This document shows positions 17,607 to 25,362 of a stretch of DNA of 64,000 nt, in pieces. The notes under the pieces were generated by a model. It was not told the DNA's origin and did not search any database. It saw only the letters and a program-made list of their open reading frames with translations. How positions within the stretch are numbered: position 1 is the stretch's first letter; the number at the start of each line of letters is the position of its first letter. Source of the stretch: Halovenus carboxidivorans (lineage in GTDB: Archaea > Halobacteriota > Halobacteria > Halobacteriales > Haloarculaceae); NCBI RefSeq assembly GCF_009831575.1, contig NZ_WUUT01000001.1, positions 186,001 through 250,000 of the forward strand. The letters are read 5' to 3'. Made by a program: the position numbers and the translations under genes.

Positions 17607-18537
17607 AGATGAACGATTTTTCGAATCTTGGTTGGAAAGACGAAAATCGAGATTAGCAGAAGGTACGTATTCGTCTGAACAATCAGCTACTACGGCGTTA
17701 AAGGAGTTTTTAGAGGTAGAAGGTGTAGGGTTAGCGGACATAGATTTCCTTCTCGCAGACAATTTTATTTCGTATCTCACCAACGAGAAAGGCTTAGCGG
17801 ACAATACGACGGTAAACTACTATTCTAAGGTAAAGCAACTCTACGAGTATTATATCAAGGTCAACAAACTGGATAAGACAAATCCATTTCCCGAAGTGGA
17901 TGTTTCACATCTGGACTACGAGAGCCCAGACAATGAGAAGATAACTCTGGAAGAAGAGGAAGTCCGTGCCTTAGTTGAGTCAATGACGGAAGCAAGGTCT
18001 AAAGCCTTGTTTGGATTTATGGCAACAACAGGGGCGAGGATTGGTGAAGCAATACGATTGGAAATGGACGATTTGGACTTACAGGAACGCTCTGCGACGA
18101 TTATAACGCTCAAGAACGACAATCAGGACGAGAGGACTGTATACTTTGACAGACGAGCGAGACGGTATCTCAATGAGTATGTGAACAATGGATACCGTTC
18201 ACAGTACCCGAACGATGATTCTGAGTATGTTTTTATCACCCGCGTAGCCGAGCGTATGAGTAGGGATAGGGGGCGTGTACTGTTTAATGATGGAGTCGAG
18301 AATTGCGAAGAGATAGAAGATAAAGTCGATACGAATGAGAAGGCTGGAGGCAATGAACGGAGTACAATTACCAGTCATATTCTTAGGAGGTCATACGCTC
18401 AGAACTGGATAGATAGCGGAGGCGATATTATGACATTAAAAAATGTAATGGGTTGGTCTGATTTGGAGACAGCAAAACAATATCTCAATGATGAGGTGGA
18501 CAAGGACAAGGTAGACAGGTACGGTATGACTCTGTAG
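17590..18537 (+). CDS. int: Tyrosine recombinase (provirus integrase)
   Basis: About 315 residues with a SAM-like N-terminal core-binding domain (residues 1-100, RLAEGTYSSEQSATTALKEF) and a C-terminal catalytic domain. Catalytic residues visible are Arg in GARIGEAIRLEMDDL, His-x-x-Arg in HILRRSYAQNW, Trp/His-like GWSDLETAK and the nucleophile Tyr in KQYLND. In-frame starts at GTG 17587, ATG 17590 and ATG 17596 all overlap the upstream gene. Its place next to the left 15-bp repeat makes it the likely enzyme that inserted this element at pheS. Confidence 0.9.
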   Translation: MKMNSKDERFFESWLERRKSRLAEGTYSSEQSATTALKEFLEVEGVGLADIDFLLADNFISYLTNEKGLADNTTVNYYSKVKQLYEYYIKVNKLDKTNPFPEVDVSHLDYESPDNEKITLEEEEVRALVESMTEARSKALFGFMATTGARIGEAIRLEMDDLDLQERSATIITLKNDNQDERTVYFDRRARRYLNEYVNNGYRSQYPNDDSEYVFITRVAERMSRDRGRVLFNDGVENCEEIEDKVDTNEKAGGNERSTITSHILRRSYAQNWIDSGGDIMTLKNVMGWSDLETAKQYLNDEVDKDKVDRYGMTL

Positions 18538-18593
18538 TATATCTGTGTAAATGAAGGTAGTATAGTATATAATACGTCGGAACCTTGGGAATT

Positions 18594-18612
18594 CCTTGGT
18601 ATTTTGCCAAGG
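18594..18612. promoter_or_regulatory. Short inverted repeat between integrase and wHTH gene
   Basis: CCTTGG-TATTTTG-CCAAGG, six-base arms with a seven-base spacer, 54 bp after the integrase stop and about 37 bp before the next gene. It may be an operator for the following regulator or a weak terminator. No T-run follows directly. Confidence 0.4.
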
Positions 18613-18648
18613 ATAACAGTTTTAGCACCGTCTTGATTACGTCTAGAT

Positions 18649-19107
18649 ATGTCATTAAATCTAAACAAATCTGAACAGAAGACACTAAAATATCTGTACT
18701 GGAATCACGAGGACTGGCACGCCCGCCGTGATATTCTGAGGAAAACGGACCTCACATATAATCAGGTCCGTAGGGCGACGAGAAAGCTATCTGAGAAAGG
18801 GTTTCTCTGGCAAGAGGAAGAGAACACAAAGGGAGGTATAGACGCTCGTAAGACATATATGATAAACTCGAAGGGAATTGAATACGTCAAGAACAACGAT
18901 TTGCGAAAGTCCGAAGAAGCCGAGATACGGGAAGAGTTCGAGAAGGTCAAAGAGCGGGTGGCGTTTATGAAACAGACAGATATTCAGACGGATAGCATAC
19001 ACACCCGTCTGGATGCAATGGAATTTTACTTAAAACAGATACTCCCCGCTATTGAGGATATGGGGTATGAAATAGAACAGTGGGAAGAAAAAGAGCCTAA
19101 CAATTGA
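18649..19107 (+). CDS. Winged-helix regulator with coiled-coil tail
   Basis: A 152-residue protein. Residues 8-75 form a winged helix (EQKTLKYLYWNHEDWHARRDIL, DLTYNQVRRATRKLSEKGFL, then a basic wing ending YMINSKGIEYVKNN). Residues 80-150 are charged and helical (EIREEFEKVKERVAFMK). Such proteins occur as repressors in haloarchaeal viruses and plasmids. It lies downstream of the integrase and is convergent with the next regulator, overlapping it by 11 bp. Confidence 0.65.
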   Translation: MSLNLNKSEQKTLKYLYWNHEDWHARRDILRKTDLTYNQVRRATRKLSEKGFLWQEEENTKGGIDARKTYMINSKGIEYVKNNDLRKSEEAEIREEFEKVKERVAFMKQTDIQTDSIHTRLDAMEFYLKQILPAIEDMGYEIEQWEEKEPNN

Positions 19108-19351
19108 GTCTGTAATATGGAATTGGTTTTCCGAGCGTCTTTTTTTCATCTACCTGTTCAATGAATCCGACTGTCTGGAGTTGTCCTACAATCCGTCGTG
19201 TCGTCCGCTCAGGGACGCCCGTAACGTCCATAATGTCTCGCACCGTCCATACGTCGTCCATCGTCTTAATCGCCGTCAGCACCCGCATATAGTTAGCTGT
19301 CTGCCCGTATTGTTCCTCAACCTGCGTGATTTTCTCACCGTATTCATTCAT
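19097..19351 (-). CDS. Small winged-helix DNA-binding protein
   Basis: An 84-residue protein that is almost entirely one winged helix: helix 2-turn-helix 3 in VRDIMDVTGVPERTTRRIVGQLQTVGFIEQV, and a short wing (KKTLGKPIPYYRL). It overlaps the upstream gene's stop by eight bases, so the two minus-strand genes form an operon. A lysogeny or replication switch role is inferred from its location opposite the other regulator. Confidence 0.65.
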   Translation of the reverse strand: MNEYGEKITQVEEQYGQTANYMRVLTAIKTMDDVWTVRDIMDVTGVPERTTRRIVGQLQTVGFIEQVDEKKTLGKPIPYYRLNC

Positions 19352-19697
19352 TCCGAATCACCCCGAAGTTCGAGAACTCAGACGCTCCGTCATAATCTTC
19401 CAATTCTCCACTAGAATTTGACATTATATAAACATCCATAACTAAATTGTCCAGATTCTCTGGACTTACTTTATTCTGCCAATTTTTTCCGAACGTCCGT
19501 GCTAATACTATTTTGATGTTGTGCCTAACTTCTTCCAAATCCTCGCACAGAGAAGCCCACTTACTGCCTGAGGTCTCGAAGAATACCCGTCGCCCATCTT
19601 CATCCATCTCGATTTCTGCGAACTTCTCTTCTTCCGTCATCATAATTATTCGCTGTTCGTCGTCGTATTTGTAGTAGTTCGTGTATGTTTTAGACAT
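19344..19697 (-). CDS. Provirus protein of unknown function
   Basis: A 117-residue protein starting MSKTYTNYYKYDDEQ. I do not recognise the family. The central part (KWASLCEDLEEVRHNIKIVLARTFGKNW) is amphipathic-helical. An eight-base perfect inverted repeat, CGTGTATG-N7-CATACACG, overlaps the start codon, so expression is probably controlled there. It is the first gene of the two-gene minus-strand operon and is divergent from the nuclease-like gene at 19790. Confidence 0.6.
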   Translation of the reverse strand: MSKTYTNYYKYDDEQRIIMMTEEEKFAEIEMDEDGRRVFFETSGSKWASLCEDLEEVRHNIKIVLARTFGKNWQNKVSPENLDNLVMDVYIMSNSSGELEDYDGASEFSNFGVIRNE

Positions 19698-19702
19698 ACA
19701 CG
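19680..19702. promoter_or_regulatory. Palindrome over a start codon (candidate operator)
   Basis: CGTGTATG-TTTTAGA-CATACACG has perfect eight-base arms and a seven-base spacer. The right arm contains the start codon of the minus-strand gene at 19697. It could be an operator or a hairpin at the 5' end of a leaderless mRNA. Confidence 0.5.
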
Positions 19703-19705
19703 TAT

Positions 19706-19756
19706 TATTTTGGACTAATATCCTATAAACTTAATGTCTATTTTGGCATTAATCTA
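19706..19756. promoter_or_regulatory. Repeated motif in a divergent promoter region
   Basis: TATTTTGGACTAATATCCTA (19706-19725) and TATTTTGGCATTAATCTA (19739-19756) are imperfect direct repeats 33 bp apart, about three helical turns. They lie between the divergent genes starting at 19697 and 19790, so they are candidate binding sites for one of the provirus regulators. Confidence 0.45.
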
Positions 19757-19789
19757 ATAGGGTTGTGGGGTAGTTATATATGTGCTGAT

Positions 19790-20341
19790 ATGTCAGGCAA
19801 ACAAGTAGACACTGCGACTACATCCCTCCGTATAACTGATTCAATTAGACGCGATTATGAGGTTAAATTTGGCAATACAGACATTAAGTGGGGCGATTAT
19901 TACCGTTCTGAAGATGAGCGAAATAGCCACAGACGGGACGGGTTTCTGGCGGAAGCGACGCTGGTTGATATGTTTGAAAAGATGATTGGTGAAGAAAATG
20001 TCAACTGGCTAGGAAATGAAGGCGAGGTCGATATAAGATTGTTCGGAAGTGTGGGTGTTGAAGTCAAATCGAGACAAGATTCCACGGAATATCGGTCTAT
20101 GATACTACACAGCGATTTGGATAATAGCGATGCTGATATGTTCATTAACACGGTTGTTCACCACGACCACTTTTCAGATGAGCCGATAAGTGTCGAGGTC
20201 ATCGGCTGGATGAAAAAAGAAGAAGCATACGATAAAGCTGAAGAAGTCCAGTTTTTCGGAGATGACTCGGTTAAGTACGAGGTCTACGCGAAGGATATGA
20301 ACGATATAGATGAGATTACCAACGTACTCAACCTATTTTAG
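19790..20341 (+). CDS. PD-(D/E)XK-like nuclease-fold protein
   Basis: About 183 residues from ATG 19790 (MSGKQVDTATTSLRIT); a TTG at 19763 is less likely. The arrangement GFLAEATLVDMFEKMI, then GNEGEVDIRLFGSVGVEVKSR resembles a restriction-endonuclease-like core: an early Glu, an Asp in the middle strand, and E-x-K. No HTH or helicase domain is present. It may be a DNA-end or Holliday-junction enzyme of the virus or a defence nuclease. Catalysis is inferred from motif only. Its stop overlaps the convergent recombinase gene by four bases. Confidence 0.5.
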   Translation: MSGKQVDTATTSLRITDSIRRDYEVKFGNTDIKWGDYYRSEDERNSHRRDGFLAEATLVDMFEKMIGEENVNWLGNEGEVDIRLFGSVGVEVKSRQDSTEYRSMILHSDLDNSDADMFINTVVHHDHFSDEPISVEVIGWMKKEEAYDKAEEVQFFGDDSVKYEVYAKDMNDIDEITNVLNLF

Positions 20342-20928
20342 ACCCACGAGACTTTTTCCAGTTCTTCGCTCTGGTGTTGTTCTGAGAAATCCTGTAAGTA
20401 ATGGTCTCTAAACGTTCGCCAGTCATCCCACGACCCCCACTCCATCACTTGGAGCGGACTCACGCCATCGTCTAAAAGAGCATTAGCCCACGTGCGTCGA
20501 CCGTCGTGGAGAGTGAGGTGTTGGTATCCTCTCTCATCTTCTTCCTCTCTCAGCCTATCGCAAACGTCTCTGAACCGTCGCCTAACAGTCCGCATAGTAC
20601 ATCCAATGATATCGTCTTCTGGGTCTGATTCTGTAGTCTCGTATAGCGTATTAATTCGAGTTTCTACGGTGTCGGGTAATGGCGTCTCTCGATACTCGTC
20701 TCCCTTACCTTCCCAGACTCTCAGAAACCAGTCATCTGTACTCTTCCGAAGGTTCACATCTCGATACTCAGCGTCTCCAACTTCTCCTTGCCTCAGACCG
20801 CAATACGATGCTAACTGCCAAGCTGTCTTTGTCTCTTGGTGGTCTATCTCTCTGGCTACTAATCTACGCTCCCATTTGTTGAGAACTACTCGGTATCCTT
20901 CCTCGGTGTCGTATGCTTCCATTCTCAT
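20338..20928 (-). CDS. Second, compact tyrosine recombinase
   Basis: About 196 residues, only a catalytic domain. Arg is in YCGLRQGEVGDAEYRDV, a basic strand in WEGKGDEYRETPLP, HDGRRTWANALL holds the His-x-x-Arg pair, a Trp-rich segment (MEWGSWDDWRTF) replaces the usual second His region, and Tyr is in RDHYLQDF. It lacks the core-binding domain of the element's other recombinase. ATG 20928 or 20922 are possible starts; the open frame reaches TTG 20943. One arm-like repeat lies just upstream of the start, so the gene may be autoregulated. Confidence 0.75.
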   Translation of the reverse strand: MRMEAYDTEEGYRVVLNKWERRLVAREIDHQETKTAWQLASYCGLRQGEVGDAEYRDVNLRKSTDDWFLRVWEGKGDEYRETPLPDTVETRINTLYETTESDPEDDIIGCTMRTVRRRFRDVCDRLREEEDERGYQHLTLHDGRRTWANALLDDGVSPLQVMEWGSWDDWRTFRDHYLQDFSEQHQSEELEKVSWV

Positions 20929-20937
20929 ATGTCCAAT

Positions 20938-20960
20938 ATACAAGATTCAAGGACAAAAAG
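20938..20960 (+). repeat. Arm-like direct repeat, copy 1
   Basis: ATACAAGATTCAAGGACA followed by AAAAG resembles 21044-21067, with three base changes and one extra C. It lies immediately upstream of the compact recombinase gene. Direct repeats flanking a core are typical arm-type binding sites of tyrosine recombinases. Confidence 0.5.
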
Positions 20961-21001
20961 TTGTCGGATTACTTATATTTTGGAGTGATATCGGCCACAT
21001 A

Positions 21002-21020
21002 TTGGCCTACAATAGGCCAA
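21002..21020. promoter_or_regulatory. Perfect 8-bp inverted repeat
   Basis: TTGGCCTA-CAA-TAGGCCAA. It is flanked by further GGCC/GGTCC half-like elements (TCGGCCACAT before, CCGATGGTCC after). It sits midway between the two arm-like repeats and is a candidate recombinase or accessory-factor site. Confidence 0.55.
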
Positions 21021-21043
21021 CCGATGGTCCAACGTGTCCAACA

Positions 21044-21067
21044 ATACAGGATTCTCGGACACAAAAG
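21044..21067 (+). repeat. Arm-like direct repeat, copy 2
   Basis: ATACAGGATTCTCGGACA followed by CAAAAG. It directly abuts the tRNA-like 3' end at 21068, so the order is recombinase gene, arm, palindrome, arm, tRNA-like core. Confidence 0.5.
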
Positions 21068-21192
21068 TAGACGGGTGGGATTCGAACCCACGATTGCCAG
21101 CTTTGTATTCCGTGTCTCTGTATGGTTGCCCGAACAGAGTAGTCTTGGAACAGGATATCCATAGCTGACTACTGAGCCAGATAGTCCGTCCA
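21068..21192 (-). tRNA. tRNA-like element, possibly intron-containing or degenerate
   Basis: The minus strand has a convincing T arm (GTGGG-TTCGAAT-CCCAC) followed by CCGTCTA, which pairs with TGGACGG 118 bases upstream (one G-U). Between them ACTA/TAGT could be a D arm and CAGCT/AGCTG an anticodon stem. The intervening segment can fold into TGTTCC/GGAA(T)ACA and CTCTGT/ACAGAG helices, as an intron would. However, U8, the D-loop GG and a normal position 37 are missing, so the anticodon cannot be read safely. It may be a viral attachment site that mimics a tRNA rather than a working tRNA. Confidence 0.4.
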
Positions 21193-21429
21193 TTTATTTG
21201 ATTATCCTAGAAACCTAAATATTCTGTTATATATGACTGATAATTAGATAACCGACTATGATTACAATGGCCCACTCCACTATGCCGAATCCTTGAATCG
21301 TCTGAACTATATCGAATCCGCTGAGCAGATTATTTATCATATAATATATACTAAACTACAACCGTAAAATATCATTGCTTCTTTAAGTCACGTCGGCACT
21401 GTTATTTGCTGACAGTGTAATGTACGTGT

Positions 21430-21867
21430 ATGAACAGAAGGAAGTACCTAACCGCTCTCGGGGTCGCATCCGCTCCACTCATCGCAGGTTGTAGTAGTGA
21501 GGAGTTGAGCGGTGATAACGGTTCTAATGGAGATTGGGACTTTGAGGAAACGTATAGTACCACAGGAGATATTGAAGAGGAACTTATCGGAGAGCTTGAG
21601 GAAGGCGACGAGGTAGAATTCGAGATCGAAGTTAACCAAGGTCGGTTTGTCCGCGCGAGTATCATAAACAGAGATACGGCAGAGGGAATATTGACGCGGT
21701 ACGTCTATCGGTCAGACCAGATGGAGTCGTACAACGCGTCCAGCCAAGAGGATGTTGCCAGCGTCTATAATACAACCGTAGAGATCGAGGAGTTTGGTGA
21801 ATACTACGCTCGCTTGGCTTTGATACCGCAGAATCTTGAAGTCGTGATGAGATTCCGCACGTTGTAA
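21430..21867 (+). CDS. Putative secreted lipoprotein
   Basis: A 145-residue protein with a twin-arginine-like start MNRRKYLTALGV and a lipobox LIAGC, so the mature protein would be lipid-anchored at Cys20 outside the cell. The mature part is acidic with repeated beta-like segments (EVEFEIEVNQGRFVRASI). No enzyme motif is seen. It might be a virion or superinfection-related surface protein; this is speculation from its place in the provirus. Confidence 0.7.
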   Translation: MNRRKYLTALGVASAPLIAGCSSEELSGDNGSNGDWDFEETYSTTGDIEEELIGELEEGDEVEFEIEVNQGRFVRASIINRDTAEGILTRYVYRSDQMESYNASSQEDVASVYNTTVEIEEFGEYYARLALIPQNLEVVMRFRTL

Positions 21868-21868
21868 C

Positions 21869-22135
21869 CTACATCCCGTCGTCTACAAGAACAACCGAGT
21901 ACACAATATCGAACCCTGATTTGTACCAGCGGATAGGACCAACAAAATCAAACCCGTTAATATCAGAGTCTCGGTCAGGAAAGAACCGTTCTCGCCTGTG
22001 AAGTTCACCGTGAATGTAGGCCATATTGCTGGACGTAACAACATCCGTAATCCTGTTCGAACTGACAGGATAGTTACTAAGGTACTGTTCAACTGTCTCG
22101 ATAGCATCTTTGGCGTTTACGTCCTGATTCGCCAT
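21869..22135 (-). CDS. Small provirus protein, possibly winged-helix
   Basis: An 88-residue protein. The segment AIETVEQYLSNYPVSSNRITDVVTSSNMAYIHGELHRRERFF has the spacing of a small DNA-binding helix-turn-helix, followed by a short beta end (IRWYKSGFDIVYSVVLVDDG). I do not recognise a family. It is divergent from the zinc-ribbon gene at 22239. Confidence 0.55.
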   Translation of the reverse strand: MANQDVNAKDAIETVEQYLSNYPVSSNRITDVVTSSNMAYIHGELHRRERFFPDRDSDINGFDFVGPIRWYKSGFDIVYSVVLVDDGM

Positions 22136-22176
22136 ACATACAGATAATAGACCGAGATAAATAAATGTAGATATAC

Positions 22177-22202
22177 CTATAGTTCACTATAACTTACTAT
22201 AG
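22177..22202. promoter_or_regulatory. Inverted repeat in a divergent promoter
   Basis: CTATAGT and ACTATAG are separated by 12 bases. They lie between the genes starting at 22135 (minus) and 22239 (plus). A TATA-like TTTTTTATAGA starts just downstream and is centred about 24 bp before the zinc-ribbon ATG. Confidence 0.45.
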
Positions 22203-22238
22203 TACCACTTTTTTATAGACAAGAGATAACAACAGAAT

Positions 22239-22601
22239 ATGTACTGTCCTGCGTGTGGAGAGGAAATACCAGACGGTTCGAATTTCTGCGCTGAATGTGG
22301 AACCGATATTCAGGAATATACTGGACAGGATACTCGTCAGAATACGAGAGAGTATAACCAGAAGGACACAGGCGCGGTTGAACGTGGTACGGACTACGAT
22401 TTCGTGATGTCTATACAAGATGGATTCAAACGCACCAAGTTCGCACGTGGAGTTATTGACTTCACTTTAGCTATCGCCACTGCTGGTTTTTGGCTCGGGA
22501 TAGTAGCTGTCGAGTTCGTCCGCCATCATTATCACCTCAGGAAAGGAAAAGTTGAGCCATATCAAGAAGGACAAAGGAAACAGTGGCACCTATTCGAGTA
22601 A
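22239..22601 (+). CDS. Zinc-ribbon membrane protein
   Basis: A 120-residue protein. The N-terminus MYCPACGEEIPDGSNFCAECG is a zinc ribbon (two CxxC knuckles 12 residues apart). A polar Gln/Thr-rich linker follows, then a hydrophobic helix (FTLAIATAGFWLGIVAV) and a His/Lys-rich tail. The topology suggests a cytoplasmic zinc ribbon tethered to the membrane. Function unknown. A TATA-like element 24 bp upstream suggests a leaderless mRNA. Confidence 0.7.
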   Translation: MYCPACGEEIPDGSNFCAECGTDIQEYTGQDTRQNTREYNQKDTGAVERGTDYDFVMSIQDGFKRTKFARGVIDFTLAIATAGFWLGIVAVEFVRHHYHLRKGKVEPYQEGQRKQWHLFE

Positions 22602-22619
22602 GCACCTAATTCAAAAAAT

Positions 22620-22648
22620 AAAAATATAACACATAGTGTTATATTTTT
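22620..22648. terminator. Bidirectional terminator hairpin
   Basis: AAAAATATAACAC-ATA-GTGTTATATTTTT is a perfect 13-bp stem with a three-base loop and A/T-run ends on both strands. It lies exactly between the convergent zinc-ribbon gene and the NTPase gene. Confidence 0.7.
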
Positions 22649-22670
22649 GAACTCAAAATCAAAATCTCGC

Positions 22671-23774
22671 TCACTTCTGAAGGTGGTACGAAACAGTCTG
22701 CTCGGACTCTTCTAAGTAGTCCGCGATTTCCTTGTTTTTCATCCCACATACCTCACTCAAATACTTGATTTTGTCTGTTTTAGAGTTCACAGTTTCGGGA
22801 AACTGGATTTTGGAACTCCGTGGGGTAGGGTTTGACTGATTATTTTCCGAGGTCTCGTCGTCATCGAAGTATATTTCATACCCTTGGTCGTCTTCTGACT
22901 CGTAGTTAATATCGGTCTCTGGGATATTTGCTATGCTCATCTGTATATTTGACACCTCCAGACGGTCTTGTCCTTCCATCTCGGTAATACCATACCCAAA
23001 CTCTGCTTCCGTCTCTGAGAGCTTATTAATCATAAAAACCTGCCGTCTGATGTCCTTGGGTACGTCCATACCCGTGTGTGCGATAATGATGATATGGGTA
23101 TTGTTCTTGCGTAGTAATTTTAACTCTCTAGACATTTGAACGCCTTTGGTCTGGTCTGCGTATTGGAGGAACACAGACGCGTCATCCAGTAAAATCAGAC
23201 CCTCTCCATCGTGATTTCGGATTGTATTCTTTATATCTGACCACTGCTCTGGGAGGTCTTCAAACGGGTCGCTCTTCGAATTCGTCCAGACTTTCATTTC
23301 TGGGTTTACCGATTGGCCCATATCTATCAGCGTATATCCTGTATTGGTCTTACCTCGTCCTGTTGGTGGAACCTGATTCGAGAATATAATCGCTTGGAAT
23401 ATGTTGTTGGTATAGTCCGTGTATTGCGGTTCTGAACGGAATAAGTCCTTAATCTTCTCGTACTGCTTCCAGTCTGCTATATCCGTCTCTCCGTCTCTCT
23501 GATGACCCACACCGTAGGCAATCCGTGATATGTTGCCAGACCCAACTGCCTTGTTGAACTCCCGTGTGCTTGCTCTCTCGACCAGCTTAGCGTACTTCTC
23601 ATCCTCATCCCCGACGGGATCGACACCGTGATATTGCTCGTACGTCTGCCAGTAGTCGGCTATGTAATCAGCGTCTTCGTAGGACATCATACCAGCCTCA
23701 GCAATCCCGTACACATCGCCCGAACGTATCGCCTCCACGAGGTCACGGGGAGACCAGTTTTCTGCTTCACTCAT
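22671..23774 (-). CDS. P-loop NTPase of the structural block (VP8-like)
   Basis: About 367 residues. The Walker A site is in PPTGRGKTNTGYTL (about residue 120), Walker B is GLILLDDAS, and a sensor-like strand THIIIIAHTG follows, as in FtsK/HerA-related or AAA-type ATPases. The C-terminal 35 residues form an HTH (KIKYLSEVCGMKNKEIADYLEESEQTVSYHLQK). The start ATG 23774 overlaps the upstream stop and follows a strong GGAGGTGATG ribosome site. In pleolipoviruses a P-loop NTPase closes the conserved gene block, which this matches. DNA movement or virion assembly is inferred. Confidence 0.7.
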   Translation of the reverse strand: MSEAENWSPRDLVEAIRSGDVYGIAEAGMMSYEDADYIADYWQTYEQYHGVDPVGDEDEKYAKLVERASTREFNKAVGSGNISRIAYGVGHQRDGETDIADWKQYEKIKDLFRSEPQYTDYTNNIFQAIIFSNQVPPTGRGKTNTGYTLIDMGQSVNPEMKVWTNSKSDPFEDLPEQWSDIKNTIRNHDGEGLILLDDASVFLQYADQTKGVQMSRELKLLRKNNTHIIIIAHTGMDVPKDIRRQVFMINKLSETEAEFGYGITEMEGQDRLEVSNIQMSIANIPETDINYESEDDQGYEIYFDDDETSENNQSNPTPRSSKIQFPETVNSKTDKIKYLSEVCGMKNKEIADYLEESEQTVSYHLQK

Positions 23775-25320
23775 CTCCATCACCTCCGTTATTATCGGAA
23801 TCTGTGGAGTCTGTTGAACCGTCTGAGTCGTCCGAACCTACTCGATCCGCATAATCCTCGTCCAGAATTTCACCTTCAGCGAGTTTCTTGTATCCTGGTA
23901 GTTTGTCCTTGATAATCTCGTTTAATCGTCCTCCTTTGTACTGCTCCACGTCGTTTTCTTTCTCGATGAGGTCATTATGATGAACGACCGAAACCTCGTC
24001 TATGACATTGTTTATTTCTCTCCGCGTTTTGATGGCGTAATTCTTCAGAGCATTGTTCCGTCTCCGAGATTCGTATGCGGTTTGTCGGATTCTGAACCAC
24101 ATTTCTTCGGGTACGCTGGTATAATCGCCCGCAATAGCTGTTCCTTCTTCTGGGTTGAACTCATTCACTATGTGAACCGTCGTACTACCCATAGTGAACG
24201 TCCGTTTCTCTCCCTCTACGTCGATATGTTCACTACCGTCGTCGTTAGTTTGCCACGCACGGAATGGCATATCGCTCCCGAGATTACCATCTCCGTCGTC
24301 CATCTCTGGATTGCTCTCTAAGTAAATTTGATACGACGGTCTGAATATCGGGGCTATCTTATTCACGAACGGAGCCAGAATGTAGGCTATGGGTAGAGCA
24401 AGGACAGACGTAGCCAATCCTATCCAGACCCAAACAGGGATTTCGAAGGTGAAGTACCAGAAGATGAATCCAATTGGTATTAGTGCGATTACGATGTTTC
24501 TGATGGTGAACAGACCTTTTACCGTACGGACGAGCTTCTGCCACTTAGAATCGCTTTCATCTATCTTATAGGATTCTTGTTTGTAGATAATCTCCCGTAC
24601 CTGAGTCGACATTTTGTCCTTCTTCCTCAGTATCCAGACTATGATGGATATAACGGCTGAGAGCATCGCAAACCCTCCGACGACGTAAAAGTCCCCGAAG
24701 GTCGCATTATCCTTTATCAGACTGAAATATCCTGTAGATTTAACCTTCCGCGAAATGGTGTTCCCACGCTGATTCGTCGCGTCTGTGATGGCAATTTTTT
24801 GCGTGTAGTTTCCGTTATAGTCCGCTTCGGTAGCATTAATCGAAAAGCGATGTGTCCCCTTTCTCAAAACCTCAGAGCGGTATGTATAGCTACTATCAGA
24901 CTGGATTAGATTCCCCACGTCTTGAAGCGTAACAGTGGTACGCTCATCGACCTCCAGTGCAAATTCGACGGTCTCATTTTCGCGGTCAAACTCGTACCCT
25001 ACAACCCTAACAGATTCAGAAATACGCTTTGACCCGTTCAATCCTTCCGTTGCATTCTGGTTTTGCTGTTCTATTTCATCAACAAATTGTTGAGCATCAG
25101 ACCGTAGGTCTGGAAAATTCTCGGAACGGTTTGACTCCAGCCACGCGCGTACTTCGTCTACCTGAGATGTGAAATCATTGGTTACGATACGTAGAACCTC
25201 GTCCTCTGAAGGAACATCTTCTGTCGAGATATTTCCAGTCGACTCCTGAGCGACGGCGACAGGCGATACAACAGAGGCTATCAGTAGTATAGAAACTACC
25301 ATAACTAACCGATATGACAT
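23767..25320 (-). CDS. Large membrane protein of the structural block
   Basis: 517 residues. A cleavable-looking signal (MSYRLVMVVSILLIASVVSPVAVA) is followed by about 180 extracellular residues with beta-rich segments, then TM helices near residues 205-225 and two between 265 and 320. The rest is cytoplasmic and ends in an Asp/Ser/Thr-rich tail. The position before the NTPase matches the ORF6/ORF7 positions of pleolipoviruses, where two proteins are usual; here one long gene is present. Likely a virion or assembly membrane protein. Confidence 0.7.
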   Translation of the reverse strand: MSYRLVMVVSILLIASVVSPVAVAQESTGNISTEDVPSEDEVLRIVTNDFTSQVDEVRAWLESNRSENFPDLRSDAQQFVDEIEQQNQNATEGLNGSKRISESVRVVGYEFDRENETVEFALEVDERTTVTLQDVGNLIQSDSSYTYRSEVLRKGTHRFSINATEADYNGNYTQKIAITDATNQRGNTISRKVKSTGYFSLIKDNATFGDFYVVGGFAMLSAVISIIVWILRKKDKMSTQVREIIYKQESYKIDESDSKWQKLVRTVKGLFTIRNIVIALIPIGFIFWYFTFEIPVWVWIGLATSVLALPIAYILAPFVNKIAPIFRPSYQIYLESNPEMDDGDGNLGSDMPFRAWQTNDDGSEHIDVEGEKRTFTMGSTTVHIVNEFNPEEGTAIAGDYTSVPEEMWFRIRQTAYESRRRNNALKNYAIKTRREINNVIDEVSVVHHNDLIEKENDVEQYKGGRLNEIIKDKLPGYKKLAEGEILDEDYADRVGSDDSDGSTDSTDSDNNGGDGDE

Positions 25321-25362
25321 ACTAGATATATGTTATTTATACGATAAAAGAGTGCCGTCGGA

